Source of the DNA: an uncultured Clostridium sp.
Lineage (GTDB): Bacteria > Bacillota_A > Clostridia > TANB77 > CAG-508
NCBI GenBank assembly: GCA_947382445.1
Contig: CANCZH010000040.1
Location: forward strand, 1-15,321
Reading direction: 5' to 3'
DNA length: 15,321 nt
The notes under the pieces were generated by a model. That model had not been told where the DNA came from, ran no database searches, and worked only from the letters and a program-made list of their open reading frames with translations. A program made the translations under genes and the position numbers. Shown one piece after another: positions 6,436-14,995 of this stretch; position 1 is the stretch's first letter; each line of letters starts with the position of its first letter.

Positions 6436-7671
6436 TTGGCAATAGGGGATATAATTGTTGGAATTGACATAGGTACTTCAAAAGTTAGTACAGTAGTTGG
6501 TGAAGTTAATAATTTCAAGCAAATAGAGATAATTTGCAATACTTCTTGTAAGTGTAGTGGAATTGCTAAAGGTCAAATAGTTGATGATGATGCTATTTCA
6601 ATTGCTATTTCAAAAACAATTAAAGAAGCAGAAGAAATAGCTGATTTTAAAATAAATTCAGCTTACATTACTATTCCAGGTAAATATACAACTATTGTTC
6701 AAAATAGTATAGTAAAAGATACAAAAGATAGATTTGACGGTATATCCCAAAAAGATGTAGTTTCTGCACTAACTTCAATAAGAGATATCGAAATGCCAGA
6801 AGATCAAGTTTTAATAGATATTATTCCAGACAAGTTTATTTTAGAAGATGGAAAAGCTGTTGAAGATCCAATTGGAAATTATTGTTCATATTTTACTTTT
6901 ATGGCTCAGTTAATTTTAGCAGATAAGACATATGTAAAAAGGATAACTAGTATTTGTAAAAAAGCAGGAATTGCCGAACTAGACGGTATTGTTCCTATAA
7001 CACTTGCTGAAAGAAACTTAGTTTTAGATAGTAATGAACTAAATGATAATGTAATGATACTTGATATAGGTGGTGGAAACACTGAAATAGGTATATTCAA
7101 AGGTAATACTTTTATATATAATAATACATTACCTCTTGGAGGAGATAATATCACAAGTGATATTTCATATGTATTAAATATTTCAAAAGAAGAGGCAGAT
7201 AAATTAAAACGTCAATATGGATTAGCATTAAAATCTTTTATTGATAATGATAATAATATTATTCTTAATACTTATAATGGTGGAGATACTCGTAATAAAA
7301 CAATTAAAAGTTCAGAATTAATAGAAGTTATTGAAGCAAGAGTAGAAGAAATATTTTCATTAGTTAATAAAGAAATAACAATGCAAGGTTTAAAAAATAA
7401 TATAAATAATGTAATTTTAACAGGGGAAGGAATTACAAATATTAATAAAAGTGACATGGCTGGAAAGATTATTTTTAATATTCCTGTTAAGATTTCAACA
7501 GCAAGACTAATTACTACTATAAAACCTACATTTAGAACTAGTTATGCTTTGGTAAGGTATGTAGCATCAAGACCTTTTACTAAAAGAGTTTCTAGTACTA
7601 TTGATACTAAATCAGAAAAATCTATAATAAAAGTTATATTAGAAAAAATCAGAGACTTTTTTTATAGCTAA
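6436..7671 (+). CDS. ftsA: cell division protein FtsA
   Basis: Seen: 411 residues. It starts at TTG 6436, fixed by GGAGGAA (6424-6430) 5 nt upstream. The actin-fold phosphate-1 motif is GIDIGTSKVSTVVGE (about 9-23). The phosphate-2 motif is VMILDIGGGNTEIGIF (about 205-220). YITIPGKYTTIVQN belongs to the FtsA-specific 1C domain. The C-terminus (IIKVILEKIRDFFYS) is an amphipathic membrane helix. Known: FtsA is an ATP-binding actin homologue that tethers FtsZ filaments to the membrane and recruits later division proteins. It is followed by ftsZ after 50 nt with no terminator, so they are co-transcribed. The TTG start suggests moderate translation relative to ftsZ, which has an ATG and a strong ribosome site. 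Confidence 0.95.
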   Translation: MAIGDIIVGIDIGTSKVSTVVGEVNNFKQIEIICNTSCKCSGIAKGQIVDDDAISIAISKTIKEAEEIADFKINSAYITIPGKYTTIVQNSIVKDTKDRFDGISQKDVVSALTSIRDIEMPEDQVLIDIIPDKFILEDGKAVEDPIGNYCSYFTFMAQLILADKTYVKRITSICKKAGIAELDGIVPITLAERNLVLDSNELNDNVMILDIGGGNTEIGIFKGNTFIYNNTLPLGGDNITSDISYVLNISKEEADKLKRQYGLALKSFIDNDNNIILNTYNGGDTRNKTIKSSELIEVIEARVEEIFSLVNKEITMQGLKNNINNVILTGEGITNINKSDMAGKIIFNIPVKISTARLITTIKPTFRTSYALVRYVASRPFTKRVSSTIDTKSEKSIIKVILEKIRDFFYS

Positions 7672-7721
7672 ATTGTTTTTAATTTTAAAAAATAATATAT
7701 ATTTTAAGGAGGAACTACTTT

Positions 7722-8834
7722 ATGATAATGGAAAACGAAGATAACAACAATTACATGATGGATGGCACAGCTACAATTAAAGTAATTGGTGTTGGAGGAG
7801 CAGGAAATAACGCTGTTAACAGAATGATTGAAGCAGGAATAAAGAATGTTGAGTTTATATCTGTTAATACAGATAGACAAGCACTTCAATTATCAAAAGC
7901 TTCAACAAAAATCCAAATCGGAGAAAAATTAACTAGAGGACTTGGAGCAGGGGCAAATCCTGACATTGGAGCTCAAGCTGCTGAAGAAAGTCGCACTGAA
8001 CTTGCAGAAGCTTTACGTGGAGCTGATATGGTTTTCGTTACTGCTGGTATGGGTGGTGGAACTGGAACAGGTGCTGCACCAATCGTAGCAGGAACTGCTA
8101 AAGAAATGGGAATATTAACAATAGGTGTTGTTACAAAACCATTTACTTTTGAAGGTAAGAAAAGACTTGCTCAAGCTGAAAGAGGAATCGAGAGCTTGAA
8201 AGGTAAAGTTGATACTTTAGTTGTAATTCCAAATGATAAATTATTACAAGTTATAGATAGAAAAACATCAATTATAGAAGCTTTCAGAATGGCTGATGAT
8301 GTTTTAAGACAAGGTGTTCAAGGTATTTCAGATTTAATTGCTGTACCAGGATTAATTAACTTAGACTTTGCTGATGTTAAAACAATAATGTTAGATAGAG
8401 GAATGGCTCATATGGGTATTGGTAGAGCTTCTGGTGAAAACAGAGCTGAAGATGCCGCTAAACAAGCTATTCAAAGTCCATTACTTGAAACATCAATTGA
8501 AGGAGCTAGAGGAGTTATTATTAACATTACTGGTGGTAGCGATGTTGGATTACATGAAGCTAATACTGCTGCTGAACTTGTTCAACGCAGTGCTGACCCA
8601 GAAGCAAATATTATCTTTGGTTCTGTAACAGATGATTCTATGGGTGATGAAATCCAAATTACAGTTATTGCTACTGGTTTTGAAAATGAAGATGAAAAAG
8701 TTCAAAAAGCTACTGATATAGTTAATAAAGCATGGGAAAGAAAAATGAACCCAATAAGTTCTGTTGATACATCTACTAATGGTAATGAATTAGATATTCC
8801 AACATTCTTAAGAAAAAATAAAAATATGAAATAA
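7722..8834 (+). CDS. ftsZ: cell division GTPase FtsZ
   Basis: Seen: 370 residues, ATG 7722, 8 nt after AAGGAGGA (7706-7713). A second ATG at 7728 is too far from that site. The GTP-binding motifs are [12 protein letters not shown] (about 21-32) and the tubulin signature [10 protein letters not shown] (111-120). The T7 loop NLDFADV (213-219) supplies the catalytic Asp to the next subunit. A short linker (about 345-357) leads to the C-terminal peptide [10 protein letters not shown] (358-367) that binds FtsA and SepF. Known: FtsZ polymerises into the Z-ring and is the target of the Min system encoded about 5 kb upstream. It is full length, with codon choice slightly richer than its neighbours, as expected of a highly expressed gene. 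It is the last gene before a strong terminator. Confidence 0.98.
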   Translation: MIMENEDNNNYMMDGTATIKVIGVGGAGNNAVNRMIEAGIKNVEFISVNTDRQALQLSKASTKIQIGEKLTRGLGAGANPDIGAQAAEESRTELAEALRGADMVFVTAGMGGGTGTGAAPIVAGTAKEMGILTIGVVTKPFTFEGKKRLAQAERGIESLKGKVDTLVVIPNDKLLQVIDRKTSIIEAFRMADDVLRQGVQGISDLIAVPGLINLDFADVKTIMLDRGMAHMGIGRASGENRAEDAAKQAIQSPLLETSIEGARGVIINITGGSDVGLHEANTAAELVQRSADPEANIIFGSVTDDSMGDEIQITVIATGFENEDEKVQKATDIVNKAWERKMNPISSVDTSTNGNELDIPTFLRKNKNMK

Positions 8835-8879
8835 TAATTCCATTATTGTCAAATAAAATATATAGAGAGAAATTTATTT

Positions 8880-8916
8880 AGAAATAATCTATTTTTTGTA
8901 GATTATTTCTTTTTTT
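8880..8916 (+). terminator. strong terminator after ftsZ
   Basis: GAAATAATCTA (8881-8891) and TAGATTATTTC (8899-8909) form a perfect 11-bp stem with a 7-nt loop, extendable by an A-T pair at 8880/8910. A run of seven T follows (8910-8916). It separates ftsAZ from the sporulation genes. Confidence 0.85.
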
Positions 8917-8928
8917 CTTGCATATAAA

Positions 8929-8961
8929 ATGACAAGTTTTTTATTTTCTTTTACATATAAT
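8929..8961 (+). promoter_or_regulatory. candidate Spo0A-type spoIIG promoter
   Basis: A perfect -10 TATAAT (8956-8961) is preceded by ATGACA (8929-8934) as the only -35 candidate, leaving a 21-bp spacer. Known: the B. subtilis spoIIG promoter is a sigma-A promoter with an over-long (22-bp) spacer activated by Spo0A. TGACAA (8930-8935) overlaps the -35 and matches 6 of 9 positions of the reverse 0A box. The parallel is suggestive but not proven. Confidence 0.4.
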
Positions 8962-8996
8962 CATTCTAATCTAAATTGGAAGGAACAATATAATTT

Positions 8997-9855
8997 GTGA
9001 TTATGACTGTTTATCTTGATGTTGTATTTATAGAGAATTTTATTATGAATTTAGTAATTATTTTATCAGAAGCAGCAGTTTTAAATTCTTTAAATAAATT
9101 TTCAAAGAAAATTATAGCAAGTTTAGTGCTGAGTATTTTTTATATTGTTACTTTGTTTTATCCAATAATTTCTTTTTTGCAAGTATGTATAGGACTATTT
9201 ATTATTAAACTTTCATTTAATCCTCATACAATAAAAGCTTTAATAAAACAGACAATTTTGTTTTATTTTATTAGCTTTGTATTTGGTGGACTTTCTTTTG
9301 CAATGGTAAATTTACTTAATAATGGAAGCGTAACTATTTTAGATGGAGTTTTAGTAGGAAATTTTAGTGTTTTTAAGGTGTTCTTATGTGGAGTGTTAGG
9401 TGCTTTTATGGTATTTATTTTTCTTAATAAAAAGCAAAAGCATATTTTTAAAGAAATTATTATTGGTGTAAAGCAAAATAAAGTTAAAGTTAAAGTCTTA
9501 CTTGATACAGGAAATTTACTTAAAGAACCATACACAGGTAAATCAGTGATAATTGTGGAAAAAGAAGTTCTAAAAAACGTTTTAAATGAAGATATTATTT
9601 TAAATTTTCAAGATATTATTAATCGGAAAAAAAGAAATACCAATTGGAATGTTTATGATTCCTTATAAAAGTATTGGAAATGAACGAGGCATGTTACTTG
9701 GATTTAAGCCAGATTATATTATTTTAAATGACGATGAAAAGATATTTATAGAAAATTCAGTTATTGGAGTATGTAATGAACACTTAAGTAGCAACAAAAT
9801 TTATTCTGGAATTTTTGGATTAGAAATTTTAAAAGAAGGGGTTTTTGAGATATGA
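8997..9855 (+). pseudogene. spoIIGA: pro-sigma-E processing aspartic protease SpoIIGA, frameshifted at an A7 run
   Basis: Seen: frame 1 runs 8997-9668 (223 residues). Five hydrophobic helices (about 1-145) precede the cytoplasmic protease motif VLLDTGNLLKEPYTG with catalytic Asp170. The expected C-terminal part (IPYKSIGNERGMLLGFKPDYI and on) lies in the +1 frame and runs to 9855. The frames join at AAAAAAA (9627-9633). With six A the text reads NRKKEIPIGMFMIPYKS and gives one 285-residue protein, close to the usual 300. Start: GTG 8997 is about 11 nt after GGAAGGAA; ATG 9003 aligns with family N-termini but is too far from that site. Known: SpoIIGA cleaves the pro-peptide of sigma-E. It overlaps sigE by 4 nt. 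The lesion could be sequencing error, transcriptional slippage at A7 or real loss of sporulation. Confidence 0.85.
9627..9633 (+). repeat. A7 homopolymer at the spoIIGA frame break
   Basis: Seven A follow CGG at 9624-9626. Removing one A restores a continuous spoIIGA frame. The codons on both sides match the SpoIIGA family, which places the break here within a few bases. Confidence 0.8.
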
Positions 9856-10568
9856 ATATAATTGATGTTTTAAAAGAACTTTATAAAAAATTTACTAAAA
9901 AGGATATGGATAAATTACCTATTTTTTATATAAATGGTAGCCAAACTTTACCTCCACCTCTTTCAATGGAAGAAGAAAATGAAGTTTTGTCTAGAATTAA
10001 TGATGAAGATGGCGAGGCTAGACAGATTTTAGTTGAGAGAAATTTGAGACTAGTTGTTTATATTGCTAAGAAATTTGAAAATACTGGTGTTGATTTGGAG
10101 GATTTAGTTTCTATTGGTACAATTGGACTTATGAAAGCGATTAATACATTTAATACTGATAAAAATATAAAACTTGCAACATATGCTTCAAGATGTATTG
10201 AAAACGAAATTTTAATGTATTTAAGACGTAGCAATAGAATTAAAGGTGAAGTTTCTATTGATGAACCTCTAAATAAGGATAGAGATGGAAATGAACTTTT
10301 ACTTTCAGATATTTTGGGGACAGACGAGGATATTATTTATAAAAATTTAGAAGATGAGGTTGATTATAAATTGCTCAAAATTGCTATTTCTAAGCTTACT
10401 GATAAAGAAAAGTATATTATGAATTTACGTTTTGGTATGTCTGGATATAAAGAGAAAACTCAAAAAGAAGTTGCAGATATGCTTGGAATTTCTCAGAGTT
10501 ATATTTCAAGGCTTGAAAAAAAGATTATGCTTAAAATGAGAAAAGAAATTTCAAGTAAAACAGGATAA
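9852..10568 (+). CDS. sigE: mother-cell sporulation sigma factor E (pro-sigma-E)
   Basis: Seen: 238 residues, ATG 9852 overlapping the last codons of spoIIGA (ATGA), with GAAGGGG 10 nt upstream. Residues 1-25 form a basic/hydrophobic pro-peptide leading into [14 protein letters not shown], matching the processing site region of pro-sigma-E. Region 2 holds [33 protein letters not shown] and [19 protein letters not shown] (the -10 binding helix). Region 4.2 has the helix-turn-helix [20 protein letters not shown]. Known: sigma-E directs early mother-cell gene expression after the asymmetric septum; it is inactive until SpoIIGA removes the pro-peptide. The gene is intact, unlike its protease partner. 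sigG, which follows sigE in most Clostridia, is not here; an accessory gene follows instead. No terminator is evident. Confidence 0.97.
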   Translation: MNIIDVLKELYKKFTKKDMDKLPIFYINGSQTLPPPLSMEEENEVLSRINDEDGEARQILVERNLRLVVYIAKKFENTGVDLEDLVSIGTIGLMKAINTFNTDKNIKLATYASRCIENEILMYLRRSNRIKGEVSIDEPLNKDRDGNELLLSDILGTDEDIIYKNLEDEVDYKLLKIAISKLTDKEKYIMNLRFGMSGYKEKTQKEVADMLGISQSYISRLEKKIMLKMRKEISSKTG

Positions 10569-10592
10569 ATTGCAAAAGTGTGATAATTTAAT

Positions 10593-10647
10593 AAAAAATG
10601 CTTGTCAAAATGTGATTTAAAAGTAAAAAATGCTTGAAAAAATGTGA
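10593..10647 (+). repeat. two 23-bp direct repeats upstream of the ATPase gene
   Basis: AAAAAATGCTTG followed by a variable pair (TC or AA) and AAAATGTGA occurs at 10593-10615 and 10625-10647, identical at 21 of 23 positions and 32 bp apart. A shorter related piece, CAAAAGTGTGA, is at 10573-10583. Each copy contains a TTG(T/A)(C/A)A -35-like string. They sit directly upstream of, and overlap, the promoter of the next gene, so an operator is possible. Confidence 0.6.
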
Positions 10648-10661
10648 AGATAATGTATAAT
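10634..10661 (+). promoter_or_regulatory. promoter for the AAA ATPase/DUF4143 gene
   Basis: TTGAAA (10634-10639) and a perfect TATAAT (10656-10661) are separated by 16 bp. The -35 lies inside the second direct repeat. The expected RNA start is about 20 nt before the GGAG ribosome site (10687-10690). Confidence 0.6.
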
Positions 10662-10699
10662 TAGTATATTATATATATTAATTATTGGAGATGATCAAT

Positions 10700-11998
10700 T
10701 TGAAAAGATTTATATTAAATGAATTAGTAAACTGGAAAAAGAATAAATATAGAAAGCCACTAATTTTACGTGGTGCAAGACAAATTGGAAAAACATATAT
10801 ACTGAAGCAATTTGGAGAAGAAAATTATGATGGAGTGGCATACTTCAATTTTGATCATGACAAAGATTTATATAATTTGTTTGATAATACTAAAAATCCA
10901 AAAAGAATTTTAGAACAATTAGCTTTTATATATGGAAAGGCAATATTACCAGAGAAAACGTTGATAATTTTTGACGAAATACAAGAATGTCCTAATGCAT
11001 TAAATAGTTTAAAGTATTTTCAAGAAGAAGCAAATGAATATCACATAGTTTGTGCTGGAAGTTTATTAGGAATTAGATTATCGCATACGTCATTTCCTGT
11101 TGGAAAAGTAGACTTTTTAAATATGTATCCAATGACATTTAGTGAATTTTTACTAGCTGATGAGTGTGAAAATTTAGTAAATTATATGAAATCGATTAAG
11201 AATCCTGAAAATATTCCAGATATATTTTTTAAACAATTAGAAGAAAAATTAAAAGCATATTTTATAATAGGTGGAATGCCAGAAGCTGTTAAAATTTGGG
11301 TAAAAGAAAAGGATATGTTACTGGTAAATAAAGTGCAAGAGGATATATTGATGGCATATGAAAGTGATTTTTCAAAGCATACAGATAATAATGAAGCAAA
11401 TAAAATATCATTAATTTGGAATAGTATACCATCACAATTGGCAAAAGAAAATAAAAAATTTTTGTATCAGACAATAAAAGCTGGAGCAAGAGCAAGAGAA
11501 TACGAAAATGCATTAAATTGGCTAAACGATGCCAATTTGATTTATAAAATATATAATGTAACTAAAACAGATTTTCCATTAAAAGCATATAATGATTTAA
11601 GTTCTTTTAAAATTTATATGAATGATGTAGGATTACTTAGAAAAATGGCTAATCTAGATAGCAGTATTGTAGTAAAAGGAGATAAATTATTTGAAGAATT
11701 TAAAGGAGCTTTTACAGAAAACTATGTATTAAATATGATAAATATTATATTTGATAGTGTTCCAAATTATTTTGTTTTTGATAGACATGAAATAGACTTT
11801 GTTATTCAATATAAAAATGAAATAATTCCTATTGAAGTAAAATCTAGTAAATCAACGAATAATGTTAGTATAACCAGATATAATGAGAAATTTAATAATA
11901 ATTTATCTGTTAGATTTTCAATGAATAATTTAAGTAAAGATGGAAAAGTTCTTAATATGCCATTGTTTTTAATAGAGTATATTAATAATTTTATTTGA
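10700..11998 (+). CDS. AAA-type ATPase with C-terminal DUF4143 domain
   Basis: Seen: 432 residues from TTG 10700, 9 nt after GGAG (10687-10690). An upstream TTG (10685) and ATG (10691) overlap or precede that site and are rejected. Walker A is RGARQIGKTY (about 24-33) and Walker B LIIFDEIQECP (88-98), followed by VCAGSLLGIRLS (sensor-like), FLNMYPMTFSEFL, and a winged-helix middle part. The C-terminal region has EIDFVIQYKNEIIPIEVKSSKS, with the D...E-x-K spacing of a PD-(D/E)XK-like fold. Known: this AAA_14/DUF4143 family is widespread, often in many copies per genome in anaerobes, and its role is unresolved; links to mobile DNA or host defence are speculation. It has its own promoter and terminator, so it is a single-gene unit inserted after sigE where sigG is common. 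Confidence 0.88.
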   Translation: MKRFILNELVNWKKNKYRKPLILRGARQIGKTYILKQFGEENYDGVAYFNFDHDKDLYNLFDNTKNPKRILEQLAFIYGKAILPEKTLIIFDEIQECPNALNSLKYFQEEANEYHIVCAGSLLGIRLSHTSFPVGKVDFLNMYPMTFSEFLLADECENLVNYMKSIKNPENIPDIFFKQLEEKLKAYFIIGGMPEAVKIWVKEKDMLLVNKVQEDILMAYESDFSKHTDNNEANKISLIWNSIPSQLAKENKKFLYQTIKAGARAREYENALNWLNDANLIYKIYNVTKTDFPLKAYNDLSSFKIYMNDVGLLRKMANLDSSIVVKGDKLFEEFKGAFTENYVLNMINIIFDSVPNYFVFDRHEIDFVIQYKNEIIPIEVKSSKSTNNVSITRYNEKFNNNLSVRFSMNNLSKDGKVLNMPLFLIEYINNFI

Positions 11999-12007
11999 TA
12001 TAGCGAT

Positions 12008-12040
12008 ATAAAAGTAGATAAAAGTCTACTTTTATTTTTT
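12008..12040 (+). terminator. terminator after the ATPase gene
   Basis: AAAAGTAGA (12010-12018) and TCTACTTTT (12025-12033) form a perfect 9-bp stem with a 6-nt loop, extendable to 11 bp at 12008/12035. A T-rich stretch follows, ending in six T (12035-12040). Confidence 0.8.
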
Positions 12041-12358
12041 GCATTGAGAGAAGTTTTGTTGATACCGCAAGGAAAATTGACATTTTATACAAAAATCTAA
12101 TCAATAGTTAGAATATAAATTGAGCTTACGAAGCTATTATAAATATTTACAAATGAAGATAGTATTAATAATGTTTTAAAAAAGTATATTAAAAAAAGTG
12201 TATCAATAGATAGAATAATCAAAAATAAAGAAAAATGTAAACAAAAAGATAAATATTTATAAAAATGTAGAATTAAAAATGTTGTAAAAGCTGTAAATCA
12301 AAAGGTTTTAGGTTTACTACTTTTTGCAGAAAGATAATAAGTGTGGAGATTTTAGGTA
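12041..12358. other. AT-rich spacer, possibly with decayed coding remnants
   Basis: No intact gene. One plus-strand frame reads protein-like stretches broken only by TAA codons at 12098, 12116 and 12260 and another near 12140. These include a Lys/Ile-rich piece ending KDKYL before 12260 and a piece ending VNQKVLGLLLFAER before a double stop at about 12335. In DNA this AT-rich such runs can arise by chance. I recognise no family, and there are no ribosome sites or tRNA-like folds. Confidence 0.4.
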
Positions 12359-12386
12359 TTGACTATAAAATAAATATCTCTAAAAT
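12359..12386 (+). promoter_or_regulatory. promoter of the Cys-rich surface-protein gene
   Basis: TTGACT (12359-12364) and TAAAAT (12381-12386) are separated by 16 bp. The predicted RNA starts near 12393, upstream of AGGAG (12414-12418) and ATG 12427. This supports that ATG over the in-frame GTG at 12343, which lies before the promoter. Confidence 0.55.
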
Positions 12387-12426
12387 TAGATTTAAGAAAA
12401 TTATTTTTTTGTTAGGAGTAGTAGGC

Positions 12427-14792
12427 ATGTTCATAAAAAATAAGAATAATGTAAAAGAAACAAAAAACGTGAAACAGCAAACTACTGAGGCTGTATATAT
12501 ATACACACAGGTAATATTTTAAAGAATAAGATAACTGTAATTAGTGTATCAATATTACTAGTTGTGATGTTAATAGTAGGTTTAGTAGTTTATTCAGAAA
12601 CAGTTAGACCAACAGGAATGATAGAAAATGTAAAAAGGGCTTTGGAAGAATTAGCACAAAGCTATAATTCTATTGTTCAGAGTGATATTACAACAGTAGA
12701 TGTAACAGGAATAACACCAGGAAAAGAAACACAGCATGAGCACATTTATAAAACAATGTATGATGAGAATAAACACTGGGAAGAATGCATGTCTTGTGGT
12801 GAGATACAAAATGAATATTTACATAGTTATCAAAAAAAATTTGCAAATGAAAAAATTGCAGAATGCCATTATAGTAATTACTATACCAATGTATGCACAT
12901 GTGGATATTCATATATTGAACATAAACCATGTGTATGGGATGGAAAAACTTATCAAATACGTGCAGATGCTACACATGCTCCAATGTGTAGTATTTGTAA
13001 AACAGAAATACAATAATATTATTATTTACAAGCATATGGTAAAGGAGAGCTACATAAGTATAATGTACATGAAAGAGGTGGACATGATCGATGTACTAAA
13101 AATGGACAGAAAATAACATGCTTGAATATAGGAAGCGGAATTACTTGCGATGTATGTAAAGCATATAGAAATAACCCGTCACATACTCTACGTATTAATA
13201 AATTAACTAATGAATTGTATTGCATACTTTGTAATACAGTATTTGGAAAAACTTATTGGAGAATAGAGCAAGATTCTAATACTCCAAATACATATACAAT
13301 TACTAGTGATGTTGAACTTAATAAAGATGTTGTACTTTCAAGATTAGGGAAAACGGATGTTTCTAATGGAGTCTTAGAAATAAATAAGCAAGAATTTGAT
13401 AAAAATAGTGAAGGTGGGATAGGTAGTAGTAATATCACATTGATAAGTACATTTAAATTTAGCTCAAATTATAAAAATAAATGTAATGATATGAAAGTAT
13501 ATGTATATTTAAAAATAAATGGAGTAGAATATTGGGCTTATATAACACCCAATATTATAGGATATCCAGATGTTAAAGAGCCAGTAATATCTGATATAGT
13601 AACTGAAAGTGAAAGTACATTAACATCATGGAGTAAAACAAAACCAATTGTTGTTACAGGTACAGAGAATTATTGTGATACAGTAGATGTAGAAATAATA
13701 GATGATGAAGAAAATGCTATTTTTAAAGGTACTACTACTGTTAATAATGGAAATTATTCAATTTCATGTACACCAGAAATAGAAGCAGGATTGGTGGGTA
13801 GAAAGTTTAACGTTATTGTAACAGATGCTTGTGACAATAAAACAGAGGAAGAGTTTGAGATTGCGAGAGTTGATGCTATTGCACCAAAGATTACTTCTGG
13901 TGATGAAGTAGGTGGTGATTGGGCTCGAGAGAAAAATTTTACATTTACGGCAAATGACTATGGTATTGGTAATGTAGAAATAGGATTTAATGATGTTAAT
14001 GATTATAGTTTAGCTATCCAAGATGGAGAAAATTTTTCAAAAGAGTATAAACTTATAGGAGATGTGTATGCTCCAAGAGAAGCAAATGTATATTACAAAG
14101 ATGGTTTAGGAAATGTATCAACTAAGAAAATTACTATTGATAAATTAGATAATACAGCACCAACAATTACAAATGTAAATATCCATAATAATAAGTTAAG
14201 CGTTGAGGCGAATGATAGGCATGAAGTATGGGGAGATGGCTCAGGAGTAGTTAAATATAGATATATGGTAAGTGGTGAGAAAATAGAAAATCCAGATGTA
14301 TCAACATTTACAAATGAATTAAATGTTGGTAAGGATATTGTTATAGAGAATTTACCAGAAGTAAAATATGTATATGTAGTAGCAGAAGATTTAGTAGGAA
14401 ATGTAAGCAAAGTATATGAAGTAGAAATACCTCAATTAGTGTTAACAAGTGAAGTAAGATTAGAATTAGCAAATGGAAAAGGAGGAGTAAAACTAGACTG
14501 GTCTACATATGATATATCAGATAAATATTTTGTTATATATCGCAAAAAGGAAAATGAAACAGAGTGGCAAGAAATAGTTAGTTTACAGGACAAATTAACA
14601 GAAAATACTTATATTGATGAATTCGCCAATGATAACGAAAATTCAAATGCACCAACAATACAGATACAAGAAAATATTGAAAATAATAATATAAACATAT
14701 CGCCTACTTCAACAGATAATGGAAGCAAATATACATATTATATTGAAAGCTATGATTCAAGTACAAATTTATTATTAAATAAGTCAAACTAA
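12427..14792 (+). pseudogene. large membrane-anchored Cys-rich, Ig-like surface protein, interrupted twice
   Basis: Seen: ATG 12427 with AGGAG 8 nt upstream opens a short frame (MFIKNKNNVKETKN...) that stops at 12520-12522. Removing one dinucleotide from the (TA)5(CA)3 tract at 12494-12509 joins it to a frame running to 14792, broken once by TAA at 13014-13016. The repaired product would be 787 residues with one recoded codon: a short cytoplasmic start, a membrane anchor (VISVSILLVVMLIVGLVVY), and a Cys/His region (12720-13260) with CMSCG, CTCG, CSIC, CDVC and CILC. About three Ig-like or fibronectin-like beta domains follow (for example APTITNVNIHNNKLSVEAND, and a YFVIYRKKENETEW strand). Known: HW-x2-C-x2-CG repeats and such domains are typical of large Clostridia surface proteins. 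No ribosome site supports independent starts at 12564 or 13122. It is a pseudogene or switched-off allele; ligand unknown. Confidence 0.7.
12494..12509 (+). repeat. (TA)5(CA)3 dinucleotide microsatellite at the frame break
   Basis: Five TA units (12494-12503) followed by three CA units (12504-12509) lie 67 nt inside the surface-protein gene, just before the membrane helix. Loss of one two-base unit restores the long downstream frame; the present length leaves it off. Confidence 0.75.
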
Positions 14793-14832
14793 TAAAATAG
14801 CATCAGAATTCCTGATGCTATTTTATTAGTTT
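14786..14832. terminator. strong bidirectional terminator after the surface-protein gene
   Basis: Left arm 14786-14806 and right arm 14812-14832 are perfect 21-bp inverted repeats with a 5-nt loop (AATTC). The core GCATCAG/CTGATGC is flanked by A-rich and T-rich sides, so it can terminate in both directions. The left arm contains the stop codon (14790-14792). Confidence 0.8.
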
Positions 14833-14893
14833 AAGAATATTTATAAAAATTAAATTATAATGAAAAAAGTCAAAATATGTATGATGATTAATA

Positions 14894-14922
14894 TTGATTT
14901 TAAAATATATCCATGATATATT
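14894..14922 (+). promoter_or_regulatory. promoter for the Rpn-family gene
   Basis: TTGATT (14894-14899) and TATATT (14917-14922) are separated by 17 bp, with TG at 14914-14915 giving an extended -10. About 65 nt of leader follow, containing a small GGGT/ACCC hairpin (14946-14958). Confidence 0.45.
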
Positions 14923-14995
14923 TCTATTAATTTATTTTATTCTTAGGGTAGTCCACCCAAAATTTCCAAATAAAAAAATAATATTGATAGGAGTG

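Noticed and set aside
9649..9855. A separate 68-residue gene between spoIIGA and sigE
   Set aside because: Its sequence is the C-terminal end of SpoIIGA, shifted by one base at the A7 run; no independent ribosome site is evident.
12343..12426. GTG 12343 as the start of the surface-protein gene
   Set aside because: It precedes the likely promoter (12359-12386) and lacks a good ribosome site.
12564..13016. A stand-alone 150-residue gene starting at GTG 12564
   Set aside because: The start lies in the middle of the membrane helix and has no ribosome site. ATG 12427 with AGGAG is the credible start once one dinucleotide is removed.
12520..13016. Reassignment of TAA as a sense codon
   Set aside because: Intact neighbouring genes (minD, minE, dusB, ftsA, ftsZ, sigE) end with TAA or use stops normally and contain none internally.
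12736..13116. A 126-residue frame overlapping the Cys-rich region
   Set aside because: It is an out-of-frame shadow; Cys motifs and beta-domain continuity are in the other frame.
13122..14792. A stand-alone 556-residue gene starting at TTG 13122
   Set aside because: There is no ribosome binding site. The same frame stays open upstream to the TAA at 13014 and carries matching Cys motifs, so it is the 3' part of an interrupted gene.
14946..14958. GGGT/ACCC inverted repeat as an insertion-sequence end
   Set aside because: Only four pairs, no partner terminal repeat and no target duplication are visible.
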